Shown here: positions 1-10,799 of the stretch, piece after piece | Position numbering within the stretch: position 1 is the first letter of the stretch | Layout: every line of letters starts with the position of its first letter | Source: Isoetes taiwanensis | Taxonomy: Eukaryota; Streptophyta; Lycopodiopsida; Isoetales; Isoetaceae | DNA length: 64,000 bases | NCBI GenBank assembly: GCA_021234155.1 | Contig: JAJEKV010000027.1 | Span: 10,492,716 to 10,556,715 of the forward strand | Direction: 5' to 3' | Notes under the pieces: model-generated | What the model was told of the DNA's origin: nothing | The model's database searches: none | Seen by the model: only the letters and a program-made list of their open reading frames with translations | Position numbers and translations under genes: made by a program

Positions 1-1328
1 TAATATCCACTGCCTGACAGCGTAGTAGCCATCCAAGATATCAGTTCTTGATTTGATGCCCGAGCGCTCTAAATTTTCATATGAGTCCAGCGCCCATCCT
101 TTATGAGCGCAAGAATGTGGGCTTTCCTTTATACTTGCGTTCATCATACATGGCTCGTATTTAGAAAGTGGAACTTTATAACGGATGAAAGTCCGATCTA
201 CGGTGTCTTCAACATCGATGAGGAAGTCTTCATTGCGGGCTTCGTTGTTCTCAGGCGATACCTCCATGTCGATGACGATGCCCGCCGAGTTCATTTTTCC
301 TGTCCCTCTCTTGCCAAAGAAAAGCAAAAGATCCTTGAGGTGGTTTGTCTGGGACCCAGGATGAATATTCCCTATCTCTATGCACCAGACCCATTCCTCA
401 GCAACCGTCAAAACTTCATTGGGCACTACCTGGATGCCAGCAAACAGTTCTTTCTCTTCTTCTGTTCTTGCATCCTCCCTTGCAATAGCCTCTGCAAATT
501 TGGGTGCCGGACCGGGAACCCGAGCAGTCTGCTTTGTTCGCGCCATAATAATTCCTGCAGAACGAAAAGTAGTGTTAGTACTTGGGAGACTTGGGGCTGA
601 AGAGACGGTTCTATCATGGAGGCCAAATTGGGCGCCCGCCCAATTTGGCCGGATCCCTACGCACACCAAATTGGGCGCCCGCCCAATTTACTCGGCTCAA
701 CTCATGGTGAGCCTTGGGGCTGAGGAGACGGTTCTATCATGGAGGCCAAATTGGGCGCCCGCCCAATTTGGCCGGATCACTACGCACACCAAATTGGGCG
801 CCCGCCCAATTTACTCGGCTCAACTCATGGTGAGCCTTGGGGCTGAGGAGACGATTGCATCATAGAGGCCAAATTGGGCGCCCGCCCTATTTGGCCGGAT
901 CCTTACGCACACCAAATTGGGCGCCCGCCCAATTTACTCTGCCCTATGAAGTTCCATCCAAGGAAGTCGTGCTGTCCGGGATAAGTAAATTGGGCGTCCG
1001 CCCACTTTGGTGTGAGGGAGAAGTTCGTTCTACTGCCCTTGAGCGTAGTTAAGATACCCCTCGTGATGGAATGGTAGCCTACAGGAGAAAAAGGCCAATG
1101 TTTTGCAAAATGAAACACCCTCAGGGAAGCAATTGGGTGCCCTATGAAGTTCTGCACACAAGTTTGCATTTGTGGGGACCAGTGAGGCATCTAGAAGATG
1201 TTAATTTGTCAGCCACAGCCCAATTTCCTCTATGCAAAAGCGGGATACTCAATCAGGCAGGCGCTCAAGTTTATATTAAGAAAGTAGTCCAGCTTACCTT
1301 TGCCTCCTGTGGTGGGGCGAGATGCCAT
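1..1328 (-). CDS. Protein with histone H3-like N-terminus, unknown family (partial, runs off the left edge)
   Basis: The minus strand is open without a stop from 554 to the window edge. A good acceptor (TACTAAC, pyrimidines, CTGCAG) lies at 555, and the ATG at 546 has A at -3 and G at +4. From that ATG the protein begins MARTKQTARVPGPAPKF; residues 2-9 equal residues 1-8 of mature histone H3, and the next residue is V instead of K9. The rest is not histone: about 180 residues, acidic and mixed, no family recognised. A donor AAAG/GTAAGC at 1298/1297 would join in frame to an earlier ATG at 1328 and add 13 residues (MASRPTTGGKGII), placing the H3 peptide internally. Intron 555-1297 is 743 bp. 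A TATA-like box lies at 1591-1597. Length, intron and frame support a real gene. Function unknown; the H3 match could be capture of the start of an H3 gene or mimicry. Confidence 0.6.
585..950. repeat. Three tandem units of about 121 bp, each with GC-rich palindromes
   Basis: Units start near 592, 713 and 834 (TTGGGGCTGAGGAGACGG and close variants). Each holds two hairpins with arms AAATTGGGCG and CGCCCAATTT around a 2-base centre. The first, at 621-650, has 14-base arms. The array lies inside the inferred first intron of the H3-tail-like gene. A related palindrome recurs at about 2960-2981, so the motif is dispersed locally. Confidence 0.8.
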
Positions 1329-1590
1329 CAACTGCTAAGATTCCTTGGTGTACAGGGGTTCCCAGGCGATAGGACAATGAACAGAGGAAGGCGCCAACAG
1401 GATGGCGACAAGCGGCCGAGAAACATCGATCCGAAGCCGACAGTTGGTTCGGGAGTATAGTGCGGCGACAGGATAGGGATGAGAATGACTTTCGTGGGTA
1501 AAAAATATGAAGGCGACAGTGTTAAGCGGAGCAGAAAGCGCCAAAGAAGCACATAATTTTCTAAAACTGCAGTCGAGGAGAATGAGGGGC

Positions 1591-1597
1591 TTTTAAA
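1591..1597 (-). promoter_or_regulatory. TATA-like box of the H3-tail-like gene
   Basis: TTTAAAA on the minus strand, about 260 bp upstream of the first candidate ATG (1328) and about 295 bp upstream of the inferred donor. It would place transcription start near 1560. Short upstream ORFs lie between, so the leader is not clean. Confidence 0.35.
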
Positions 1598-1599
1598 GG

Positions 1600-2298
1600 G
1601 TTATGGACCTTTCATGATGCGAAGACAAGTGTCGTGCATGTGAGAGTTTGGCCTTTTCAAATAAAAATGGAGCGTTGATGGGTACGAGCGTGAGGAATTA
1701 ATTGTGGACCTTAATAATAACTGCACGGAGGTCTTGAATTTCAAATCCGTCATTTAAAGCCCGCCCAAAATTAATTCGAGTCATGCATTAATCGCGACGC
1801 GTTTTAAAGGAATTTGTGTTTAAAAGTTCGGGCGGACATATTACTTCGCAATTAGGGGGACATTTAACTTTCAAAATAGGGGAAATTACATTCAAATTTT
1901 GGGGGAATTTACGTTTAAATGTAAATGCGCTTCAAACCTGTTGTTTTTCTGGCACTTATTTGTTTGGCTACTATCTTTTACGCAAGGCAAAACATCTTCA
2001 TTCATTCATACTCATGGCCACGAGATCTCCAAAGGTTTGTCTTTGCTCCACGCTTTTATTAAGCCATAGCTTTCGATTTGTAATTGCTGCAAATGTGATC
2101 CGAAGGGATGTAATCATTCACGCCTTTCCATTCCGCGGTTGTTCATTCGCACCTCTTCAAGCACGCGCTTTGTTCATTCACACCTTTCCATTCACGCCTC
2201 TTCATTCACACCTCTTCATTCACGCTGTTGATTTACTCCTCATCATTCACCCGGGGTAGTCACGGCTTCGGCGACCTTTTGTCACATTTACATAAACT
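1600..2298. other. No gene seen; AT-rich with short CATTCAC repeats
   Basis: No convincing reading frame. At about 2110-2245 the phrases CATTCACACCTTTCCATTC and CTCTTCATTCACACCTC recur as imperfect direct repeats. Confidence 0.5.
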
Positions 2299-2715
2299 CT
2301 AAGTTTCGATCACGGTCAGATCCTTTTCACGAAATTGGTGTGCAGGAATTGTGTGCCTGCTGTTTTCTCCATTAACCCAAGAACTACCCTGATAAGTCCA
2401 CCCTTGTTTGTAGTCAGGCCGTTCCAATACTCGATTGTATTTGTTTTGGTAGCTCAATGATAAATTCCGCTTAGGTGTGCGGTCCAACCCTCCCCTTTCA
2501 ATCGAAGGGGTTCTTTTTCGATTCTGCCTGGATTCGGTTTCATCTGAAGGACCAATTGGGCTGGTCACCCGTTGTCCCTTTGTGTAGATGACGAGATAGG
2601 TGAAACTGGCCGGGTGGGCAAACTGTATCTCGAATGTGTTTTCTACCACCACGAACAAATTGGTAAATTTGTCTTGTGATATGGCTTTGTTGTGAGAACC
2701 TTCTTTTGTACCCAT
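2299..2715 (-). CDS. Hypothetical 138-residue protein
   Basis: Open from an ATG at 2715 to 2299. It begins MGTKEGSHNKAISQ and contains FTYLVIYTKGQ; the C-terminal half is basic and polar. No domain recognised. A consensus-like TATA box (CTTTATATAAGG at 2744-2755) lies only about 30-40 bp upstream of the ATG, implying a very short leader. A diverged second copy of both promoter and N-terminal coding part follows at about 2767-3102. The conserved TATA plus ORF layout is the main support; it may be part of an unrecognised mobile element. Confidence 0.35.
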   Translation of the reverse strand: MGTKEGSHNKAISQDKFTNLFVVVENTFEIQFAHPASFTYLVIYTKGQRVTSPIGPSDETESRQNRKRTPSIERGGLDRTPKRNLSLSYQNKYNRVLERPDYKQGWTYQGSSWVNGENSRHTIPAHQFREKDLTVIET

Positions 2716-2766
2716 TGTGAGAGACTGACCGCATCAATACTAACCTTATATAAAGCCTCATTCGGT

Positions 2767-3102
2767 TCAAATTCGGCGTCCCAATTTGCAACAAAGGGGA
2801 CAAATTAGTGATCGCCCATTTGTCCCCTTTGTGTAGATGACCGATAGGTGGCCGGGTGGTGGGCAAAGCCGTATCTCGAATGTGTTTTCTCTTGGTGACG
2901 AACAAATTGGTAGGCGCCGAAGTCTCCGCCTACTCCTTTCTTCTACCACCACGAACAAATTGGGCGGGCGCCCAATTTGTCTTGTGGATATAACTTTGTT
3001 CAGGCGAGAACCTTCTTTTTGTACCCATTGTGAGACCGATTTGCATCCAATACTAATCTTATACAAGGGGAATCTAAAGACCTCATATGTAAAAAGAGGC
3101 AC
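2767..3102 (-). pseudogene. Diverged tandem copy of the 138-residue ORF
   Basis: The blocks QKEGSRLNKVIS, NLFVVVE, ENTFEIRLCPPPGHLS and VIYTKG match the neighbour at 2299-2715 in the same order and on the same strand. The copy contains an extra stretch with a GC palindrome (about 2960-2981), and its frame passes through the expected start, so the original start is lost or shifted. A TATA-like TTGTATAAGA lies at about 3058-3067 on the minus strand. Confidence 0.4.
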
Positions 3103-3210
3103 CGCCCAATTTCATTGTCAGTGTAACCATTGAATGGGAATCCCCATATCATTTGCATTGCTTTCGTCTTCCTTACTCGATTTTAACAATACCGAAATCC
3201 CTGCAATGTT

Positions 3211-6200
3211 GTGTATCTCTTCCTTAATGAACATCTAGTAGCAAAGGGAGTTGTGGGGCAAATGACACAATGCCACTTCAAGGACATATCGAATGGAGTA
3301 GTGAGCGTAGGTGTGGAGGAAGTGTTCGAAGGCCACCATACCCTTCCTTGGCCAACTCCAGATGCAACCACAATAGCAGAAGCCAGGGGCTCATTCGTTC
3401 TCTGGAGAAGTGAAGATGCTCGTGAGTCGATGCACGCTAATGGCGTCCCCAAAAAAAGGCAGTGAGACGAGGTGGGGAAGGAGACACAACCGCTGACAAG
3501 ATACACCCTTCTTGAAAAGGATTGTGAGATATGGCACTCTTGCGACTCCATTATCGCCGGAAAGGGATTCATATCTTTCACTGGCCCCGATGATGCAGTT
3601 TGTGACCGGTTTTAGGGTTTCAAGTTTGTGGGAGTATCACATGGCGAAGGTTTCCCTCCCCTTCTCGAAGTGAACATCCGTTGCGGGGTTGCTTCTGCAG
3701 TCTGCGGCGGGGATGCTCGTGAGATGGAGCAATGACCTCGTCCCGTATTGATGGAGTAAAGGTCTCCGAGATATTGACCGCAGCACCGCAAGCGAAGCGG
3801 AATATTGTGTCCGGCCGGGGGAGCTCGAGCATCGAAGCACCCAATATATGAGAAACGACATTACACTTTTCATTCCCGGCCCGGGGAAGGTTGTAAGGCC
3901 ACCAAAGCTTGCTCGTCTCACCACTTTCGAAATGCTATCCTCGATTCTGGGGAGGACCTTGTGTTGCAAGAATAGGTGTTGCGTCAAGTTCTCTCTGAAT
4001 CAAGTTGTTAACATGCGAAGGAATTCCCTGCCATGAAATCAAGTGATAGGGTTACTTTTGTTTATGACATGTTAAGCCAACAACATGAAAGGTCGAAGAG
4101 TGGGACGACCGGTGCTTCGCGGGGAATCTCGTTCTGCGAAAAGGTGGGTACCTTGGTCTCGGATCTCAAAGTCGGCGATCTGAAATGGAAGGCCCAATTT
4201 CTTGAGGGTGCACGCAGGCCGAACATGGTAACTGTGGCACCTTGAAGCCTCGCTCCTCGACGTTGGCATGTGGGCCGTGTTTTTCCATGTTTGTGAGGGA
4301 GAACGGTGAATCCTTGCCCCACGCAGCGAGAGAAACGAGGAGGGATAAGAGAGAATGTCGAGGAGTTGCCCGCAATGTTTACGAAGTCCAAGATTCTAGA
4401 AGAGGTTAATGCAGGGTTGTGGCATTGACCGGCAAGAAGGTATCACCGACAGTTTTCATAGAACGTGGAGGCGGAGCTTCCCGGACGTTAGTATCGCCAA
4501 AAGAAAATTGCATTCTCAAATGCAATACATGTGAGGATCCGTCTGGGGTTATCGAAGACCAAAGATGAAGGAGAGAGGAGGTTGCATAATGAAAGAAGAG
4601 CGCGATATAGGCGGAGCAGGCCTCGTGGTCGCACCGATCTTGGTCGTGGAGATTATACTCCCACAATATCCCTACCAATATCTTTGTATTATTCGCGACA
4701 AAATGGATCAAGCCAAAACAATGATTCCAAAATTGCAACAACTGCGGAAGTCTCTCCTCGGAGACTTGACAAGCTCAAAACGACATTGGCCGGTGCATTG
4801 ACTCATGGTCATGGGAATGGATCCTATGGAAACTTTGCCACGGACTTATGGCGAGATGACTCTAACTTCCATGTAGGTTCTTTGAATAGCATCTTGAAGA
4901 GATTAGAGATGGGGCACGCAGTATGCGAGGAGGCCACCTGTCGGTCTCGAATCATCTGCTCCAAAATGGGTCTCCCTCATTCGCGAGACCACGGCGGCCT
5001 TGGAGTCAAAGTTGTCACTATCAATACCGGCATACACCGCTAATTTGCCCCTGACGGAGGGACCATCATTGAAGCCTCGCCCAAGATACTTTATTTGCAA
5101 ATTGGACAACGATCTCAGACGGAACAAGAATAGGTAATGTCTTCTCCTATCTTTCTTACCTAGTATATCTTGGTGTGTTTGAAGAGATTGAGCTAGGGTT
5201 CATGATGCCCTAATCACACACATGATGATATCGATGCCTTGTTTGGTAACTTCTCTACATCTTTAAAGAAGGCTGAGGTGCTCACAATGCGAGAAACTCT
5301 TGTATGAATTCCACAAATGCAACTTGAATACACACATTGCCCTATGTTGTTGACAAAGTTCCTGATTGGAAGGGTTTTATAGAAGGGTACATACCGGATG
5401 GGGATGATAGATTGGCGGTCATACCACCCCTCTAACTTTCAGTTAAGCTATGAATGGTGATTGGCCCGATCATGTATTACAAAAACTTCGACCCACTTAC
5501 TTGGATTGGTTGCTGGCCGGTGGAATAAAGATGTGGAAAGAAAAAGAGGGCGGGGAAGCCCATGATGCCGGTTGGATATCCTAAGGCGCTCCTCCCAAGA
5601 AATCGGTGAAGGACCTTGGCCCTCGCTGCTTTTAGCAAGATATCCACAAGCATATATTGCATTGGGTTGCTTGTTCAACTAGTAACAAGGGTGCTCGAAA
5701 ATCGCCAAGTACTCGGCACGATTCCGTCCACGATTGAATATTGGATGAAACTCTTGCAAGAACTTCGGGGAACATCGGCGGCTGACGAAGGCACTTATAA
5801 TGACTTACGGCCACGTACTAGGCAAACACAAGCTCCACCTCATGTACACCAGTAGTGGTGGAGCCAATTGCTACTATCACTCCTCCTTATGTCGGCCCCT
5901 GGAAGGACAAACTGTCTTAGAATTCAACCCATACAAAGATTTGAAGAAAGGTATGTTTATTATGGCACGCATACGATGATGTCTTTGTGCCCAACTTGGG
6001 GTGGGCCTAGCTACTAAGGACCCACAAATGGATGATAAGAAGGAGAACTTTGAGACTATTCTGGTGACTTGGTGGGAGCCAATCCCAGTGAGGAACCAAG
6101 TCTACCCAGCTAATTATGCCAATTGTTGGAAGAAGAGATGGAGGCCAACGACTGCAAGTGACCGCATAGAAGTGGAGACTATCGACTACGCTTGGGAGCC

Positions 6201-6290
6201 ATCAAACAGGAAGAAGATACCTAATACTATTAAGATACCCGTGCATGCTGCTGAGGCATATGCAGCACTCGCAGGGGATGTCAACTAGTG
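3211..6290 (+). pseudogene. Decayed copy of the DUF8039/DUF7869-like transposase gene
   Basis: A degenerate relative of the gene at 21729-24731, about the same length (3.1 kb), in pieces over all frames. N-terminal piece 3211-3465 contains ARGSFVLWRSED, matching SLGSFILWPAQW of the better copy. The middle piece near 4690-4800 encodes DKMDQAKTMIPKLQQL, and near 4850-4890 SNFHVGSLNS. The piece near 5090-5260 encodes LQ..LDND..RNKN and SHTHDDIDALFGN. The C-terminal piece 6001-6288 contains VTWWEP and CWKKRWRP. Stops and frameshifts are numerous. No ParB-like partner is seen beside this copy. Confidence 0.75.
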
Positions 6291-7500
6291 TATGAAAATG
6301 AGTCATTCATCCAAGTGTACTAAAAAATGGTCCATAAATTCAGGTATTGTCTATAATTAATGAAATTGTGCTTATACTCAGTAGGGGTGTACTACAGGAA
6401 ATAGTGGACGTAGCGTTCATCAAGTTTGTCTCTCTACCGTATTGAGCAAGAAATGATTCCTAATTTTTGTAGAGTACTCAGAATTACAAATCCTACAATA
6501 GTGTTGTAGGAAATGATGAATCATAACAAGATTTATGCAGATGTTAAAAACAAGACAATCTTGCAAGGGCTATAAGTGAAGTTGTTTTAGTATTACTCAC
6601 ATGGCAACCACTCCATGGAGCATTGCGTAGTCAAAATCGTCACATCATAGCCAAGGCCTAAGCTTGGACAATTTTGTGCAAGTAGATCTATAGTTCTATA
6701 TTTGCAGAAAGAAAACAAGAGCGAAAACGACAATCTAAAATTAAGAGAATTTTAAGCAATATCCTTTGGCTATTTCTATTGTCTATTTCCACGCCTTTTT
6801 CATGTAGACGATCCTTTGCCCATCATTTCTTCGACTGTCATTCCTCCAATAAGAAGACGAAGTTACCACTGTCAATTTCCAATTTATAATGAGGCCAGAA
6901 GCCTACAATTATAGATGTGGGTGTCCACAAATCTTTTGGCGTTATTTAAAACATGTTCCCTTGCACCACAAACTACATAATCAATTCGAGCCTCTACTTA
7001 TAAAATTGTTTTCTAAGTACGTTAAAAGAATGAGATGAGAAGCAAACAATGAATAGGTGAGAAACATACGTTATATCTATGTACAAAAATGCTTTTACAT
7101 TCTTTAGTTATCGTCACCAATTAAAAACCTCCAATATAAGTAAGTCCTTGCACCTCTCCTCTAAATAAGACTTACTCAATTCTGTACTATTATATTCACA
7201 ATTTACAAAATATAATACTTATATAATTAGAAGACACCAACTCACTGCCACCAAGGAATGTCAAACACCCTTTACATTTCTCTAATTATATGACAACTTT
7301 CACAATCGTATTATCAAAGACATGGCAAGTTTTATTTTCCTGTTTCTTGACAAGTAACCGGCAATGACAAGCTCCATAATATTTATTAAGATGCAATCTA
7401 TTTACAAATCAGAATTATTCAAGAAGAGAATATTTGCCCTAGCATAATCGACTTAAAGCCACTTTAAATATAATTACGACATTTTTATGCCCGACAAAAA
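6291..7500. other. AT-rich stretch without a recognised gene
   Basis: No reading frame worth calling. Its right end is the Helitron-type hairpin at 7501-7529, so part of this stretch may be a non-autonomous Helitron whose 5' end I could not place. Confidence 0.4.
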
Positions 7501-7528
7501 GCCCAGCAACGCTGGGCACTTTTTCTAG
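7501..7528 (+). mobile_element. Helitron 3' terminus (copy 1)
   Basis: Hairpin GCCCAGC-AAC-GCTGGGC (7501-7517), seven bases, then CTAG followed by T. A short GC hairpin shortly before CTRR, with insertion before T, is the standard Helitron 3' end. An identical hairpin with identical spacing occurs at 33863-33890. No Rep/helicase coding was seen, so the element is presumably non-autonomous. Confidence 0.65.
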
Positions 7529-7584
7529 TCTAAGTTTAAAAGAAATATTTGTGGAAATGGAACGAGATAGATTGAATTGATAGG

Positions 7585-7690
7585 CGAAAGCAGGATGAAA
7601 TATAATGATAAGAGAGAAAGCAGGATGAAATATAATGATAAGAGAGATAAAAATAAAATGATAAAAGAGATAAAAATAAAATTGAATAAA
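7585..7690. repeat. Short tandem repeat, GATAAGAGAGAAA type
   Basis: The phrase GCAGGATGAAATATAATGAT occurs twice in tandem, followed by degenerate GATAAAAATAAAAT units. Low-complexity sequence just downstream of the dirigent gene's stop. Confidence 0.7.
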
Positions 7691-7788
7691 GTTTTAACAG
7701 ATAATAATGAAAGATCAAAAATCTCAAGAACCTAGAAAGGGGCCACATCTCTGAATACTAGACGTGAAATCATAACATGCGAGAAGTT

Positions 7789-8316
7789 CTAGTGAAGCGG
7801 CTGCCGAAAAGTAACGTTGAAGAAGAGAACAACATTCATACCTTGAAGCTGGGTGGTCTCAATAACAGCAAAACCCTGAGCGAATCTAAAATCTTCAGTA
7901 CCACCAACAACAGAAATTTCTCGCTGCTTAAGGATCATGCGGTCTGCGCCATGGAAGCTAAGAGTTCCTTTGAAGGGATAATCCGGGCTAAACACTGCGG
8001 CAAATGTCATGAGGAGGCTGTTGGAATCCAACTGACTGATCATGTAAGTGCCCTGTGCTCTGCCCACTGCTTTGGAGCTTGGCGATGGCCCCTCTGTTAA
8101 TGCATCGTCTATCACCACAACAGTGCCAAATCCGACCGTGTTTGCAGCTCTCCCAGGCGCCGCTGCAACTACTACGCCCGTTTTGGTGGGCAGATCGTGC
8201 ATGTAAAACTGCAGATTCGTTTGCTTCCAGTTTGATTGCCCCTTTGCCGCTGCAGCATACCTTGCAAGACATAGTGCCATGCCCATCATAACCCACCACG
8301 AACTGAAGCTCCCCAT
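7789..8316 (-). CDS. Dirigent protein
   Basis: A complete 175-residue single-exon protein. Dirigent proteins are secreted beta-barrels that steer stereoselective coupling of phenolic radicals (lignans and related compounds) in the plant apoplast. Residues 1-23 form a signal peptide with a hydrophobic core. The family's blocks appear in order: NLQFYMHDL, GFGTVVVIDDALTEGP, VGRAQGTYMIS, SFHGADRM, REISVVGGTEDFRFAQGFA and a C-terminal beta strand ending VTFRQPLH. Length and layout are normal for the family and no residue is obviously missing. Start chosen at the only ATG giving a signal peptide. TATA-like TTATATAA lies near 8545-8552 on the minus strand. No related biosynthetic gene is nearby. This is the one clear single-copy-like host gene in the window. 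Confidence 0.93.
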   Translation of the reverse strand: MGSFSSWWVMMGMALCLARYAAAAKGQSNWKQTNLQFYMHDLPTKTGVVVAAAPGRAANTVGFGTVVVIDDALTEGPSPSSKAVGRAQGTYMISQLDSNSLLMTFAAVFSPDYPFKGTLSFHGADRMILKQREISVVGGTEDFRFAQGFAVIETTQLQGMNVVLFFNVTFRQPLH

Positions 8317-9365
8317 GGTCGCAGATCTGCAATTGTGCAGAGGTACTTGTTTTGTAGACTGTCAAAATTTTGCTGTTAAAGGGATGAATGAAATGGCCCA
8401 CTAAGATTGTTTTTTTACATTTCCTTTAAACCGAAATATAAAGTGAGATTCAGTGCTTGGTGACATACCCGAGAACTTGAACTACCACCACTAAGCCAGG
8501 CATATGCTGCAGTACATTTAATACATCCCTGTGGTTCTGCCTGAGTTATATAAATTAAGAGCTCTGCTGCATTTACTCCATCATGTGCACAAAAACCAAA
8601 CAAATCGTCATGGCAGTTTTGTTTCTTGATTCATATGAGAACCCAACTCAACCTCAAACTCAATATACGCATGGAAAAGCCTAAGCCTATGCATTCAAGG
8701 TTTTTGCTAATAGCCTGTGAGCTCCTGATTAATGCTTAGTTTCAGACTGCAACAAATATACATTTGCATTCCTGATGTTCTTTTCACCAAGAAATTTTAA
8801 AAGCTATTAACAATTAAAACACCAACCAACGGTGGGTTGCCCTTGGAACTCTTTGCTTGCTTGGTGGTTATGAGCAGAGTTCCTTCAAAAATCTCCTTCC
8901 AATCTAAGCCATAAATCTAGAATCTTCAGTAATTGAGCTAGTGGAAAGGAAAAAAATAAAAATTTAAAAACCTGAAGATACCTAATATTTACAAGAAATT
9001 TATCGCGGTAGCCTTGTTTGTCCCATGTGCCACTGAAGACGTTTCATATAAAGTCGAAAGGATTTTAGTTTTGGACCTGCAAAAGTTGAACTAACTGTCT
9101 CTAAGCTTGGATAATTCTAAACTCCCGTATTTATCGAGATAAATGATTTTGCAGAAATTTAGATAAGAACTACAATGAATTTGAGCTCCATAGGAGGGAA
9201 AAACTAGCTCATTAGACTAGACTTCGTGTTGTCCAACATTTGATGATGCACTTAAGTCATAGCATGAGAAAATCTTCATTTGGTTTTGAACCAAATATTG
9301 TCTATCTACCAATACACATTCATCTACATTTTGCATAATTGTTTAGGTCGAATATTTTTGTTGAT
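8317..9365. other. Upstream region of the dirigent gene, no other gene seen
   Basis: AT-rich with no sustained reading frame. Probably holds the dirigent promoter; TATA-like elements at about 8436-8446 and 8545-8552 (minus strand) are candidates only. Confidence 0.4.
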
Positions 9366-9566
9366 GTGGAGACAGGTGGGATTTGAACCCACATTATAGC
9401 CTTATGCCCTTGGGCCCATAGGATAGATGGATGCTGTACTTAATAACCATAGAATTCCAAAGCTCTTTCCTTTTTTCCTTCACCCGGTGGGAGACAATGG
9501 GTTTTGAGTTTTGAGTCTGGGTGGGCTAGCCCATGACCAATGACCTAACCACTTGGCCACCACAGA
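9366..9566 (-). repeat. tRNA-like (SINE-type) sequence with A and B boxes
   Basis: On the minus strand TGGCCAAGTGGTTAGG (9544-9559) resembles a tRNA D-arm/A box and GGTTCAAATCC (9379-9389) is a consensus B box in a stem (GTGGG and CCCAC). They are about 155 bp apart, too far for one tRNA. A SINE split by an insertion, or two tRNA-related relics, fits better than a functional tRNA gene. Confidence 0.4.
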
Positions 9567-10799
9567 GATGAGTTTATACTTGTGGACATATATTCCTACA
9601 GTTACCCTTGTCTCTCTGCTTTATGATGAAGATAGAATTATTTTGCTTACAGAAGGGTCATGTATTTTTTACGGTGAGTAGCTAATTCCAAGTTATTTAT
9701 ACTAAACCATGGTCCTAATGGAGGGAGAAGCTACCACAACACTCCTCCATGCTTCCACAATATGCCATGGTCCCATTGGAGAGAAACAACCCTCTATGCT
9801 CCCATACTACATGACCAAAAGGACTTGAATCTGAAGGAAAGACTATAAAGTAAAAGCACAATCATGTAAACGAAGTTGTTGAACTGGGGCGAAAATGTCC
9901 CTTTTTGCCACAACCATCCAACAACAATTATTACTATGACATAATGAAGGCAAATTCTGAATTATCAGATTTCAATAACATTTTTAAGACAATAATATCA
10001 AGTGAGCACTCCAAGCAAGGTAACAAATAATGAGTTCAAGTGCTAACCAAAGCTTGAGTTGATAGTTTTAGAGCTGCATATGCATGAATAGAAAACAATG
10101 GCTGCAACCTACCTCCTCTTCAATCAATTTGGCTTCCTTTGAGGTAGAAGACAGGACCAACTTTACTTGATAATTTGGAGCTATGAACCGTATTTGACTT
10201 CTAACCAATTCCATAGCCAAAAAGAAAAATCAATATCTATTGTCAACACCAGAAATAGATTTATTCTAGAGCACAATAAAAGCAAAAGCCTATAGCCAAG
10301 ATAATCTTACTCCCTCAATCTATTAAAGAACGATGTAGCATTTGAAGGAATAATATTCCCTGGCGCCCCAATTCATGCACTTCTCATGATAATGTGAAAG
10401 GAGCGGTGACATGCCCCAAGGATCGTCTTATGTACTGATTAGTTCTCACTGCCTAGAATGTTAAGGCCTTTGATATGTGTTCCTATCCAATAAGCATGCT
10501 GGCCTAGAGAAGAACTATGTTCACTTCATAAAAATACCTTTCTGCTTTGGTTTGGTTTTACCTCTTGTCCTCAAACATAACATTATCACAGTGACCCATA
10601 TCTATGTATTAATAGGTTTCTTGTTTACATTCCTTTAACAAACTTATTACTGTTTGGGTTAAAAAAACCCCATTCCGAAAGTTTGCGATGAAAAACCGTG
10701 ACAAAAATAAGAGTGTAGCTGTCAAACTGTACAACTATACACCATGAGAAACATATATACACACACGTCTGACGAGTGCCTGAGGACATAGCTGATCTC
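9567..10799. other. No gene seen
   Basis: AT-rich unique-looking sequence without a sustained reading frame or recognisable terminal repeats. Confidence 0.4.

Noticed and set aside
103-865. Plus-strand proteins of about 160 residues at the left edge
   Set aside because: They lie antisense to the better supported minus-strand frame (acceptor, start context, uninterrupted to the edge) and run into the tandem repeats.
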